From positions 1,238,720 to 1,302,719 of the forward strand of contig NW_003101676.1 in assembly GCF_000003855.2 (NCBI RefSeq): 64,000 bases of DNA, in the 5' to 3' direction. The notes beneath the pieces were generated by a model. That model saw only the letters and a program-made list of their open reading frames with translations, made no database searches and had not been told where the DNA came from. Each line of letters opens with the position of its first letter. The first letter of the stretch is position 1. The DNA is from Blastomyces gilchristii SLH14081 (taxonomy: Eukaryota; Ascomycota; Eurotiomycetes; Onygenales; Ajellomycetaceae). Below, piece by piece: positions 12,983 to 23,978 of this stretch. The position numbers and the translations under genes were made by a program.

Positions 12983-13408
12983 CACTGATTTAGACTGGTC
13001 ACTGAGATCATGAATTTCACGTTTGATTTCATTTGATCTGATCTTATACATTTCTTAGCATGAATTCTGCTGAGACTAGCCATTAAAAAAACATGCAAAG
13101 TGACTATATATCAGATCTTAAAATGAAATCATGACTTGAAAAAAATGAGAAAGTGGTTTCATTTGGTTTCATTTAGTCTCATTCTTGACATAAAGTTACT
13201 ATTTTTAGACATTTTAAGGTTTTTTTTAGACTATTTTTAATTTTTTAAAAAGTAACAGTTTTTGATAATGCTTAAATGAGATTTAAAGTCATTTAAAGCA
13301 ATAAAAATAATTTAAATTGAGAAGTGGAAATCATAGTCTCATTTGAAAAATGTGATAAGAGTAGACAGTAAGTCTCACTGAAACAGTATGAAACTACTAT
13401 CTAATGTT

Positions 13409-14077
13409 CATAATGGTCAAATGAATCTTGAACTGATCTTAAACTCTGTTTTAAAAATTCAAAAGAGAAGAACATCAAAGCTGAGAATTCATCTGCACTG
13501 GGTTCCTGCTCATATGAATATTCATGGCAATGAATTGGCTGATTCAGCTGCAAAAAAGGGTGCAGAATTAAGCAGATCTATTCAAAAAATTGTGTCCTGG
13601 TCTTTTATAAAGAGAAAAATAAAAGAATCTTGTTTAGACAAGTGGAATGAAAGCTGGCAGAAACAAAAGAAGAGTATACATTATTCAAGATTTGAAACAA
13701 AACCCAAGTGGAAATCTTGTTCAATTAAATGTAAAAAGAAAATATTCTCATCTATAATACAGCTGAAACTAGGACATGGCTATTTCAAATCTTATATACA
13801 AAGATTTGATGATAGATTTGACTCAATAGAATGCTCATTCTGCAATACAAATGAGAACCCTGAGCATATTATAATGCACTGTGCATTATACAATAGTCTC
13901 AGAGCCAGATTGAAAGAGAAGTATGATCTAAATCAATTAAATATGAGATTCTTATTCTCAACTGAGACAGGAATTAAATACTTAATAGACTTTCTATCAG
14001 AAACTCAAGCAGCTACAAGAAAATGGCTAAATTCAGAATTATCTGAATATGAAGAGGAGGAAATCAATCAGATATAG
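13409..14077 (+). CDS. RNase H and zinc-finger C-terminus of the LINE ORF2 (fragment)
   Basis: An uninterrupted frame that runs in from the flanking sequence at 13388 and stops at 14077. It encodes the RNase H domain end with the diagnostic WVPAHMNIHGNELAD stretch, then a spacer, then a C-x2-C...H-x4-C finger (CSFCNTNENPEHIIMHC) typical of fungal Tad/I-type LINE ORF2 C-termini. There is no reverse transcriptase or endonuclease, so it is a dead fragment, but it carries no internal stop. Related but broken versions are in the LINEs at 35005-36952 and 49053-55550. It has no start codon of its own. Confidence 0.85.
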   Translation, partial: HNGQMNLELILNSVLKIQKRRTSKLRIHLHWVPAHMNIHGNELADSAAKKGAELSRSIQKIVSWSFIKRKIKESCLDKWNESWQKQKKSIHYSRFETKPKWKSCSIKCKKKIFSSIIQLKLGHGYFKSYIQRFDDRFDSIECSFCNTNENPEHIIMHCALYNSLRARLKEKYDLNQLNMRFLFSTETGIKYLIDFLSETQAATRKWLNSELSEYEEEEINQI

Positions 14078-14464
14078 TCTGTTAAAACAGCTATACACTC
14101 TCTTTTAATAATTTGTTTTGTTATAGTCTCTCTTTACTTTATCTTTTTCTGTATCTTTTTCTTTCAATTTCTTTCTATCTATCTATTTAATGTGTCTATC
14201 TTTGAGACTGTGTTCTTTCTCTCTTTTCTTTTGTCATGATATTGTCAAATGATTTCAAAGTATTAAAAGATGTTAAAACACTGCAATTTGTAAACAGTTT
14301 TTGTATTCTGGGCTGGAATTTTCTGATTTTGCATATCTGAAATTGATGAATGTACAATAGTTAACTTTACAGACATAGAAAAAACCCTGAGAACTAAAGT
14401 TCTCAGGTAGATGTCATAGTCTCTGACTGCATACATCTATAATTGAAGAATAATAATAATAATA
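13409..14464 (+). mobile_element. 5'-truncated LINE inserted in the hAT-like element
   Basis: A 1056-bp 3' end of a non-LTR retrotransposon ending in (AAT)n. It is flanked by a perfect 13-bp duplication ACTATCTAATGTT (13396-13408 and 14465-14477). The empty site is visible in hAT-like copy 3 at about 54080-54120. This is standard target-primed insertion with 5' truncation. It retains GG/CC dinucleotides that its surroundings have lost, although I see no CpG in the coding part I read. Confidence 0.9.
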
Positions 14465-15627
14465 ACTATCTAATGTTAAAACTGTGTAATGAGATCAGTT
14501 GAATTGATAATGAGACTATCAAAAAATCTGATCCTGGTTTTAGACACGGTCACACGGTCAGTCTACACTGATTCATTCTTCAAATGAGGAGGCATATAGG
14601 CTGATCAGCAGTTGAAAGCAATGTGCTCTGATCAGTTACAGTTGATATACACTTCTTATTAACATTGATCAGTGACTTCTTCAGAAGTGATCTCAGAAAC
14701 TCAGAAGCCTGTTCAGATAACAGAGACTCTTGCTTATACATAGATATTTAAGTCTACTCAATTCATAGCATCTGCATCATTGTTATTCTTCAGTGCAGAT
14801 GTATAAGTGACTGAGATATAATATCTTCTATCACTGTTCTGTATACTCTTAAGCTTGATAAGACAGTCATTCAATGTTCAGAGCTGTGTGCAGAAACCTT
14901 TATAAGTTAAGTCTTTATTTACACTTATAAGAGTCTGTAAGAGTTCAAAAGTTAATATCTTCTTAAGCATGCTAATCTTCATTCAATTCTTTCAAGATTA
15001 ACTACCTGCTTCTAAGATCTTGATATTGAAGTCAGAAATGAATATTATAAGAGAAATGTTTCTCTGTCAGATACTCTGTAATCAATCTAATACTTTCTAT
15101 TATATGACAGTGTCTCAGAACAGAATGTCAAGATATTTAATAATATTATCAGATATTTATAACACTGATTTACATACTTTTATTCATGAGTAGAATTTCT
15201 GTTTTATATGATTCTTCAATTATTCATTGATATATCAATCTTGATTAGTTAATGAACTGATGATATCTTCATCTACACTCAGTTTCATGAGTATTTTCAT
15301 TCTTCATGATGAGTAGAGAGTGAGATCAGAAGTATTAAAATATATAGAAGTATTTAAGTATTCTTTCAGTGCTTTTATATTCAATTCTGTAGATGTTGAA
15401 ATTGTATGAGTTAATTATTGAATCTCTTTGTATTGAAGTTATTAAGTTATATGCATGTCTACTATCTGTTGCTATTGTAATTTTAACATTGCTTAAAGTC
15501 ACTGTGATATCACTTCTATACTCGCACTTGAGAGTTCTCTCATATTATTATTAGACATGATTATATCATTTGTCAGATATGTGATATCTGTGAAATCTGA
15601 AGAAGTGTAATCATATTCTTATATATC

Positions 15628-15885
15628 TGTAAGAATAAGTGCTCGCAGGCGATTATTCAGGTGTTTGCAGCTTGGCGTGATATGTACTGTTAACTACTAG
15701 AAGTATTCATGATAGAAGGATAAAATATAGAGATCAAATGTATAATAGCATTCAAGCTGAGTTGTGAATAGTATTTGTGAACTTCAGTCTATATAGTTAT
15801 GTATAGCCAAGAGCTGCTAACTCTATTAATTATATAAGAGATAGAAATAGAAATAAAGAATTCATAAGAAGCAGAATTTCTTACA
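15628..15885 (-). repeat. 3' LTR of gypsy B
   Basis: 258 bp. It matches 22623-22880 end to end and is preceded by ATATC. It keeps a few CG dinucleotides (for example in GCTCGCAGGCG near 15643) that the partner LTR has lost. Confidence 0.9.
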
Positions 15886-16753
15886 TATTTCTTTCTCTCT
15901 AAGACTTTATTCACAAAGCCTTTCACTGAGTGACTCTATAGAATCAGCTCAGCACTGCAGTGATACTCACTAAAAATTCTTCACATCTATAAAAAATCTC
16001 AGTGAGAAAAAATCTCTTATTACTGTGAAGAGAAAAGAGTCTATTACTCAGTTTCTTATTTTATAAGATTCTTTATAATTTACAGATTCTTCTCTGACTA
16101 TCACACAGATTCATCTCACATCTTTTATACAGAAGAGTTTTCATTAACTCTTAATTATTTTTATAAGATTCTTATATAATTATCACATAGATTCATCTCA
16201 CAGATGAATCACTCTCTATAAGATCATCTCTATCAAAGAGAAGTATTTATAAGTTAATCTTTTACTCATTCTTATGAATCATTGTTCTTTAATACTGTAG
16301 AATTGTAAGAAATTTTTCATTCTTTTATTAACTCTGTAGAATTATAGAATTAAGATATCTACAGTCTGCAATCACTCTTTATAGTTATATAGAAAGATTC
16401 AGATCTGTAATTCATAATCACTCTTTATTTACTAGAGTGATCTGACTATTTTATGAAATCATTTACAGTGTAAGTAAATCTCTCTAGAGTAGTATAAATA
16501 TCTCAGATCTGTCTGTGAAATCTCATCTTCTTTTCTCTTTTTCTATAACAGCTCTCATTCTTATAAACTATGAGTATCTTTATTTATTCATGAAGTGTTT
16601 TCACTCAGATGACAGAGAGAGAGTGTTTCTAACAATATTTATATATTAATTCAAGAACTTTTCAAGAATAAAAATTTTTTTCAATTTCAATATCTTATAA
16701 ATAATGTCTGATCATTACTGAGCTTCTTATAAGTGTTTTTATAACTTCTCTAA

Positions 16754-17056
16754 TCACTTTTTGTCAGCTGATGAAGCAGAGATGTTATCACTCATAACAG
16801 TGTCTTCATCTCTTTCAGCTCTGTCACTGCATCTGATCTTCAGATCAGCAGTCAATTTCATGTCTTCTTCAGACCAGTTTCTGACTTCAAGCAGTGCAGT
16901 CTCTCTCTTTGCTGTAAGTCTTCTCATAAGTAATTTCTTACAGATTCTAGCTGACAGTTCTTGTAAAGCTTCTGATTTTATCAGTGTCTTCTGCAGTCTT
17001 ATAAGTCTATAATTATTCTCTCTCTGCCTGCACAATCTCTGATTAGATATATGCAA
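16754..17056 (-). CDS. Small open frame between gypsy B pol and its 3' LTR
   Basis: 100 residues without a stop, in an element whose other frames are broken. It has the same polarity as pol and lies between the chromodomain remnant and the 3' LTR. The sequence is rich in charged residues and Leu (RENNYRLIRLQKTLIK, then ICKKLLMRRLTAKRETALLE), which looks like a helical or coiled-coil segment. An acidic Ser/Ala tail follows. The start codon is uncertain and the frame may be the end of a larger degraded ORF. No function is assigned. Confidence 0.4.
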   Translation of the reverse strand: MHISNQRLCRQRENNYRLIRLQKTLIKSEALQELSARICKKLLMRRLTAKRETALLEVRNWSEEDMKLTADLKIRCSDRAERDEDTVMSDNISASSADKK

Positions 17057-17599
17057 ATATATCTAGATTCTCTATCAATGATTCTCATGCTGCAGCGCAT
17101 TTTCACAATCTCATTGTCAATGAGAGATAAGTCTCTGAATACCTGCAAAATTCAGATAATTAAGGTAATGCAAATATTATAAATTCATGATAGAAGTTGA
17201 TCTGAGTAGATGAGCTCTCTCTCTATATCTTAATTATTTTCAGATAGAATACTTCAGCATAACTGAAGAAGTGAACACAGCTTTATAAGAGATATCTAAT
17301 CATATATATAGATGATCAGCTCTTAAGACTCTGCTGCAACTATGCATATTCTGATGTTCAGCTTCTCTGAAGTCTGTACATTTCTGATAATCTTTACATC
17401 AAATATAACAATTATCTGTATCACAGATATAATACTCTCTGCTTCTTTAAAGAGAGAAATTAATAGTTATGAGAAGATTGAATATCACAGATATTAAGAA
17501 TATGAGTGTGAGTTTTCTTTATTTTTTCTTTATTAATCTCTAAATTATGTTCATAACTCTGTTTTTATTTTCTTATTTTTTAGCTTTAATAAGAGTATG

Positions 17600-20500
17600 A
17601 TTTCTTCTTCTCTTTATATATACTACAGACTGTTCATCTCAGTAGAAACTCATTATCTTATAGACTAGAACTTATAAATAACAGTGTTAATATCTTTATC
17701 ATAATCAGATTCTTAGTAAAGATTACATCATTCTAGCTTATCAGAATTTATAGTATGAAAGTTATATCTCAGCTTCTGCAGATATCTTATCTGCTCAGAT
17801 AATTCTTAAGTAAACTCATTTATTTTATCAGAATACTCTTATCACTGAACCTTGAATCAGAGTTCACAATCTCACTTCTCTGAGTTAATAATCTCTTTGA
17901 TCTGATATTCTCTTTCACTCTCTAGTACTTTATGAACAGAGTGATAAGTCACAGAGTTCTCTTCTGAGAATTTCTTATATTTATAGAGTAGAGAGATATG
18001 AAAAACATTATATATCTATAACTCAGATAACAGTTTCAATCTATAGAATTATAAACTAACTTTCTTCATAATCTTATAAGATTCTATCTGTAAGAGATTC
18101 AGCTTCTTACTAGATCTCTATATAATAATGTTTTCTAGACTCAGTCAGACTTTATCATCTTTCTTAAAACTTTTTATAATATACTTAAAGTTATAGTATT
18201 TCTTCTAATACTCTTAAGTCTTTCTCAAGAATTTACAGACTTTCTTCTGAATCTTCTAAATTCTCTCAGCTTATTCACAGATATCATCACACTCTATAGT
18301 ATACTCTTATGAATTTATTAAGATTATCTGTGAATGAGTTTCAGTGAGTATCTCAAAGAGAGTTTTATCTGTGCTGACATGCTTTGAGTTGTTGTATATA
18401 AACTCTGTAAGTGATAATCAATACACTCAGTTATTCTGATTATAATTGATAAAGTATTACAGATACTGTTTCAATATACTTATCAGACATTCTATTTAAT
18501 CATCTGTCTATTGATAAAAAGCTGTGCTTAGATCTCATGAGATCTTCAGTATAGTTATCAGATCAGATCAGAACTCTTCTATAAAGATTAATTCTCTGTC
18601 TGAGATAATGTTTGCAGATAATTCATGCAATCAGATTATATCACAGATAAAGATATAAGTTAAATTCTTTGACTTTAAGTTCTTATAGATGAGTATAAAG
18701 TGTGTTATCTTAATAAAGTGATTCACTATCATCAGCACACTGTTAAAGTAGATATTATATATGTTCTTACTTTCAGAGAGACTTACAAGAGTATTCATTT
18801 CTAACTGTTCTCAAGATTTCTATGAAATGAGTAGAGAAGTAAGTTCTTTATATAATCTGAACTGCACTATCTGTGAACTCTGATAAATAGTATAAGAATT
18901 CACTATCTTCTTCACAAGATCTTATATCTTCAGTCAGAAGTATTTTCTTATAAGTAACTCATGAGTTCTAGTATCTGTAAAATGACTCACTAGAGAAGAG
19001 TTATAATACCTTTTAATAAGTTCTATATATAGAAACTTATTCATAGATACATAAATTCAGCCCTCTCTTTATAAGAGATTATTTAAGTCTCTTCAACTCT
19101 TTATTTCTGCAGAATTGATCCCTGCTGTGAGCAGTTTTTAAATATACTGAGTATATTCATTCTTCAATTATAGTTCAGACAATCTGAATAGAAGATCTTA
19201 TAAAGACTTATACTCTGTTTCTTCTTATATCAGATCTTCTACAGTGCTTCTCAAAGTCTACAAACTCTTCAGATTATAGATACTCTCTTCAAGAATTCTC
19301 ACAGAGATTCTCAGAGTGTTAACTCTCAGTATTATAGAGAGTAGTTGTATAGACTTCTTTTCTCTCTCTCTCTTCTTCTCTTACAGAGAATTGAGAGACT
19401 CTTCAGTTAATCTCTTTACAACACTCAGTCTGAGTATTCTGTGAAGCTTTTCTGTCTTCTCTAGTCTCTCTATATCTGTTATTCTGATCTTCTTAACATA
19501 GTCTGATCTGTGAGAGAGTTCATCTGCTGAGTTCTTAGTTCTCTTGATATATTCTATCTTGAACTAGAACTTACTCAGTCTCTGAGCTCAGTGAATCTGC
19601 TACTGTGAGAGTTTCTTAATTAAAGTAAACTGTTATAAGCTGTTATAATCAGTTCTAATAGTAATCACTGTTATAAGACTCTTAAAGTAGTGACATCAGT
19701 GATAGAAGAATTTCACTATTATAAGAAGCTTCTGATCATAAATATCATAGTTGATCTCTGCAGGTTGCATCTTTCATAAGAAAAAGACTACTGAAACTCA
19801 GTTCTTATTTAACTGTAGTTATAAGACTATTTCTGAAATTATAAAGAAGAAGACATCTGTCTTCAATCTAATTAAGAGCAAGAGATCAAAGTGAAACAGT
19901 ATCACTGTATTTATAAATATCTATTTCAATCTTATAAAGACTCTGTAAGTTTCTGAAATAAAAAAGTTCTTACAGTTCTTTTTTCTTAATAATGTTTTTA
20001 TTCTCTGTTCATAGAATAACTTCTTCTTATTTTCATTCTTCAGTATGTCTGTAAGAGTCAAGAAGATTCTCATGAATACAAAGATAAATTATTTATAGAA
20101 ATTCACAAAGCTCAGAAAGATCTGAATCTCATGAATACTAGTTAACTTCAGTTATAATAGAATAATCTTAATTTATAAAGATTTCATCTGAATATTATCT
20201 GCAGTGATTACATATTCTAGAAAATTAATTTAACAGATACTGAAGTTGTACTTTATAAGCTTAATATATAGTTCTGTCTTATCTAAGATCTTTAACATGC
20301 TTCATACATACTCAGTGTATTCTTTCTTCTTTACAGAGTACATCATCACATTATTCAGATATATTATTATAAAGACATTCAGATATATATGAAGTATTTT
20401 ATTAATAAAAGACTGAAATACTGTGAGAATATTAGTCAGATCAAAAGACATCACTAGATATTTAAATAATCTCAGTGCAGTTCTAAAGACAGTCTTTTAT

Positions 20501-22500
20501 TCATTCTCAGACTGTATTTACAGCTGTGTATATACATTAATCACATTCAGTTATATGAATATGACAGCTTCTGTGAGACAGTTGATCACATTCTCAATCA
20601 GAGATAGAGAATAACAGCTCATTATTATCTTGAAGTTCAGATTATAGTAGTTTATATATAATCTGAGATCTTCATTCTTCTTCTTTATAAACATCACAGA
20701 GACTTTCACAGAGGCCTGTAAAGATCAGATAAAGTAATTCTTCAAATTTTTCTTCACATAGGCCTGCAAGACCTCTGTCTCATAATAAGAGAACTTATAG
20801 ATTGATTCTCAGAAGAGTTTCTACTCTTCTATTAAATTTATTATCAGATTCTTCTCACAGTGAGAAGAAAGCTCAGCTGTCTTTACTGAGCTAAATATCT
20901 CTGTAAGATCTTAGTATTTCTCTGATATCTGAAGCTCAGTTTTCATGACTGTGAGATTCTCAGATATTTGTAAAGTTATTATATAGATGAGCTTGTCTTC
21001 TCTAATCAACTCTATAGTATCAACTGATTCTATCTCTGTGAGTAAGTCTGTCAATACTGATTGAAAGTATGAATCTGACTCACAGACAGCTATATGTGAA
21101 TTGTGTCTTTAAAGTTATACAAGTCTTAAGTACATGTCATCTGTAATATCTGTGATAATTACAGTTTCTGTAAATCTTCTTCAGATTTCAGAGAGATCTT
21201 GCAATTCAAAGATAACTCTTATAAGTTTCTCAGCTCTCAGGTCTGAGTTCTCATGTTCTGCTTATTATAAGAGCAGGTTCTCAGTTTTCATTATTCAGCT
21301 TATTTACTCTGTGAGCTTTAGAGACACTATAATAATCTGAGATTCTGAGTTTATTAATACTTTTCATGCTTGCAGAGCAGTAGTATTACAGTACAGTCTC
21401 TTCTCATAAGTAAGTATTTTCATTGAGAGAGTAACAGATTCAGATGTCAGCTTTAAGACTCTTAAGAAGGCTGTTACTGACTCTGTCTATAACTTCTTAA
21501 ATTCTTATTTTAATTTATCTGAACAGTTTATATGAAGATGTTCTGATTTAGAACAGATAAAGCAGAGTCTCTTTTTCTTAATCTCTCTGTTATACACTCT
21601 ATTTATAAGAGCTTATAAAGCTCTTTCTTTCTGCTCAGCAGTCAGATATGAATCTCTCTATATTTTATCATCTTTCTCTGACAAGTCTGTTCTCTGTTAT
21701 TCTGACTCTTACAGAGTTAGTCAGTGATTCACTCTCTACAGATCTGTAGCTCTCACAGTGATCTGTAAGCAGTGAATAAGAATTATCAGTTTCTTCAGAG
21801 TCAAGAACTTAGAGTCTTACTCAATGAGCTTATTCTGCATATCTTTATTCAGTCTCTTTATGAATATTATCATTCAGATCTTATTTCAGAACCCTGTTTT
21901 CACAGATCTTAATTCATATTATAATTTTATAAAGTACTATAAGTAGTCTTTATCAGATTTCTTATCTCTTTTTCTAATATTAATAATCACAGCTCAGATG
22001 TTCTCTGTTCAGCTTACAGAGTCTCTCAACTTATTCTCTAGATAGATCTTGAGAACAGATTAGCAGAATCTCTTATAATCATTCTTTAGATAATTCAGTC
22101 AGTTCTTAACTTCAGTGTAATAGAGATCTGTTATTATATAGATAACAGCTTCTTCATCTTTCATATTACATAGTCAGGCTTGTAAGTCAATTTTAAATAC
22201 AAACTTGTAAAAGCTTTTATAGATTGTGATTCAATAAGTGATCTTAAGTGATTACAGCTTAAGAAAGTTTCTTTTCAGTTCACAGATATCTCTGAAGATC
22301 ATATCTAGAGACTCAGTTCAAGAATGTTTACAGATAGTAAGCATTTCTTATAGAAAAATAGCTTAATTCTGTGAGAGATGCTCAAGAATGCTCTTCACTG
22401 AGATTAATTTATTCATGAATTCAGAGAGTTTCTCTGTCACAGATATAGAGAATAATGTTCTATGAGTGATTAATAAGTTCTCTAAAACTTCTTTTATAAG
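17600..22500 (-). pseudogene. Degraded gag-pol of gypsy B
   Basis: Minus-strand pol remnants. The RT region is at about 20250-20650, with a KTVFRTAL-like segment, VMSFDLTN, and the catalytic box altered to YLNN at about 20345-20362. A chromodomain is readable at about 17780-17950 (YQIKEIINSEKW, then FKV and GYSDK). Integrase lies between them and gag toward 22500, but I could not delimit either. Many stops are present. The domain order is that of a chromovirus. Confidence 0.75.
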
Positions 22501-22622
22501 AGTTATTCATAATTCAGATAACTGCTTCTGAGTGTCTGCAGTTAAGTTTACAGAGATTGAAGTATACAAGTTTCTAGTTCTTTCAGTCATAATAAGTGAT
22601 TACTGACTGACTAAGCTTGAAA

Positions 22623-22880
22623 TGTAAGAATAAGTGCTTACAGATGATTATTCAGATGTTTGCAGCTTGATATGATATATACTGTTAACTACTAGAAGTA
22701 TTCATGATAGAAGAATAAAATATAGAGATCAAATGTATAATAGCATTTAAGCTGAGTTATGAATAGTATTCATGAACTTCAGTCTATATAGTTGTGTGTA
22801 GTCAAGGGCTGCTAACCCTATTGATTACATGAGAGATAGAAATAGAGGTAAAGAATTCACAAGAAGTGGGATTTCTTACA
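22623..22880 (-). repeat. 5' LTR of gypsy B
   Basis: 258 bp, partner of 15628-15885, followed by the ATATC duplication at 22881-22885. Confidence 0.9.
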
Positions 22881-23122
22881 ATATCTAAGTGTCAGAACTC
22901 TTGAGTCTTTTACTGATATTCTCTTATAAAATCTTATTACAGAGTCAGAGTGACTGATGAGTAAGTTTCTATCTGAGAACTCAGTATCTGCTTTAACTGA
23001 TTGTTTCTCTTTCTTTACATATTATTACACATTTGAATATCTCTCAATGAATAATTGTTTCTAATGAGAAGATGATGCATGAATAATCATTTCTAATAAA
23101 AAAACAATGAATATTTTTCTAG

Positions 23123-23487
23123 TGTAAGAGGTCTACACTGAATAGATCAGTATAATATTGATAGATCTTATATAATAAAGAGAAAAACATTAGAGAAGAA
23201 AAAGAAAGAGAAAGTGCAAGAATCAGTGATTAAAGTGAATATTTATATGTGTATGTAATGACATACACAGTGAAGCTTCAGAGTGAAAGAATCTATACAC
23301 ATTTATAATGACTGAGAATCAGTAATTGAGAATGACTGAGAATCAGAGCATATGCATTCATAACAGCTGAGAATCAGTGATTGAGAATGATTAAGAATCA
23401 GAGTATATATGTTTGAGAATGAAGCAGTTGAAATCTGTGAAGTGTAATGAAATAGTCTATATAATTGATCAGGCGCCGCCTGTCACA
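23123..23487 (-). repeat. 5' LTR of gypsy A copy 1
   Basis: 365 bp, beginning TGTAAGAGG and ending CGCCTGTCACA. It is followed by the ATTAT duplication. It still has CG dinucleotides near its right edge (AGGCGCCGCC at about 23470-23480), unlike the left LTR. Confidence 0.92.
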
Positions 23488-23884
23488 ATTATAGTAATAA
23501 AAATAAATTTAATCTGTATATTTAAGTAATTAACAATTGATTGAAAATTAGTTGATAATTAATTCAGTATAAATTGTATAAATACTTACTTTATTATTAA
23601 ATTTAAGAATAATTTCAGTATTAAATTAATTCTGAATTAATTATTAATTAATTATAGTAATAAAAATAAATTCAATCTATATATTTAAGTAATTAATAAT
23701 TGATTGAAAATTAATTAATAATTAATTCAGTGTAAATTATATAAATACTTACTTTATTATTAAATTCAAGAATAATTTCAGTATTAAATTGATTTTAAAT
23801 TGATTTTAAATTGATTTTGAATTGATTGTAGAATTGATGGTAAATAATTGAGTGGTTTCAAATTACAAGAAAAGATGTATTGAG

Positions 23885-23963
23885 CGAGGTCAGGTAGTGG
23901 CACGGGCCACATTTGCGAGGTCAGCTTACATAACGAGGTCAAGTGGCGCACTTAGCGAGGTCA
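23885..23963. promoter_or_regulatory. Four CGAGGTCA iterons in the right end of TIR element copy 1
   Basis: The octamer CGAGGTCA occurs at 23885-23892, 23916-23923, 23934-23941 and 23956-23963, with start-to-start spacings of 31, 18 and 22 bp. The mirror-image spacing is found in copy 2. Such subterminal repeats are typical transposase-binding sites; that role is inferred. The opposite end (about 8508-8540) has only two clear copies, both changed to TGACCTTG. Confidence 0.6.
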
Positions 23964-23978
23964 AGTTTTCTGTATCCA

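Larger units (their letters stand above)
12991..14565 (+). mobile_element. Non-autonomous 8-bp-TSD (hAT-like) element, copy 1, inside gypsy A
   Basis: The ends are inverted repeats, TAGACTGGTCACTGA at the left and TAGACTGACCGTGTG read inward from the right. They are flanked by a perfect 8-bp duplication CACTGATT (12983-12990 and 14566-14573). Gypsy A copy 4 shows the unoccupied site with a single CACTGATT at 63590-63597. Without the LINE insertion the element is about 506 bp and has no coding capacity. The 8-bp duplication suggests hAT; the TIR does not match the usual hAT consensus perfectly. Confidence 0.82.
15628..22880 (-). mobile_element. Gypsy B: chromodomain Ty3/gypsy retrotransposon nested in gypsy A
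   Basis: 7253 bp, coding strand minus. LTRs are 258 bp each (15628-15885 and 22623-22880), starting TGTAAGAATAAGTGC and ending TTTCTTACA. They are flanked by the duplication ATATC at 15623-15627 and 22881-22885. The LTRs share only the TGTAAGA start with gypsy A LTRs, so this is a different family. The two LTRs differ mainly by transitions. Confidence 0.9.
8827..23487 (-). mobile_element. Gypsy A, copy 1: chromodomain Ty3/gypsy retrotransposon with nested insertions
   Basis: LTR retrotransposon with coding strand minus, so its 5' LTR is at the right. LTRs are 365 bp each (8827-9191 and 23123-23487). The target duplication ATTAT lies at 8822-8826 and 23488-23492. Removing the two nested insertions (12991-14565 and 15628-22880, plus their duplications) leaves about 5.8 kb, a normal gypsy size. 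Gag-side sequence is at about 14574-15627 and 22886-23122; pol is at about 9192-12982. All reading frames are broken. Confidence 0.9.
8495..23978. mobile_element. MULE-like TIR element, copy 1, split by a nested retrotransposon stack
   Basis: A non-autonomous DNA element of about 818 bp when its insertion is removed. Left half 8495-8826, right half 23493-23978. The ends are inverted repeats (left AGGAAGCAGAAAACTTGACC; right, read inward, TGGATACAGAAAACTTGACC). Flanks are a perfect 11-bp duplication, CGAAAAATGCC, at 8484-8494 and 23979-23989. An 11-bp target duplication with long TIRs fits Mutator-like elements, although no transposase is present. Gypsy A is inserted inside it with a 5-bp ATTAT duplication. 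The second copy at 33865-34561 shows the uninterrupted sequence at that site. Confidence 0.82.

Noticed and set aside
13388..13408. Start codon at 13388 as the beginning of a real LINE gene
   Set aside because: The LINE begins at 13409, after the 13-bp duplication. The upstream codons belong to the hAT-like element and are open by chance.
8495..23978. A giant cargo transposon (Starship-like) bounded by TIRs
   Set aside because: The TIRs and 11-bp duplication belong to a short element seen whole at 33865-34561. The 14.7 kb interior is a retrotransposon stack with its own LTRs and duplications, and no tyrosine recombinase or cargo genes were seen.
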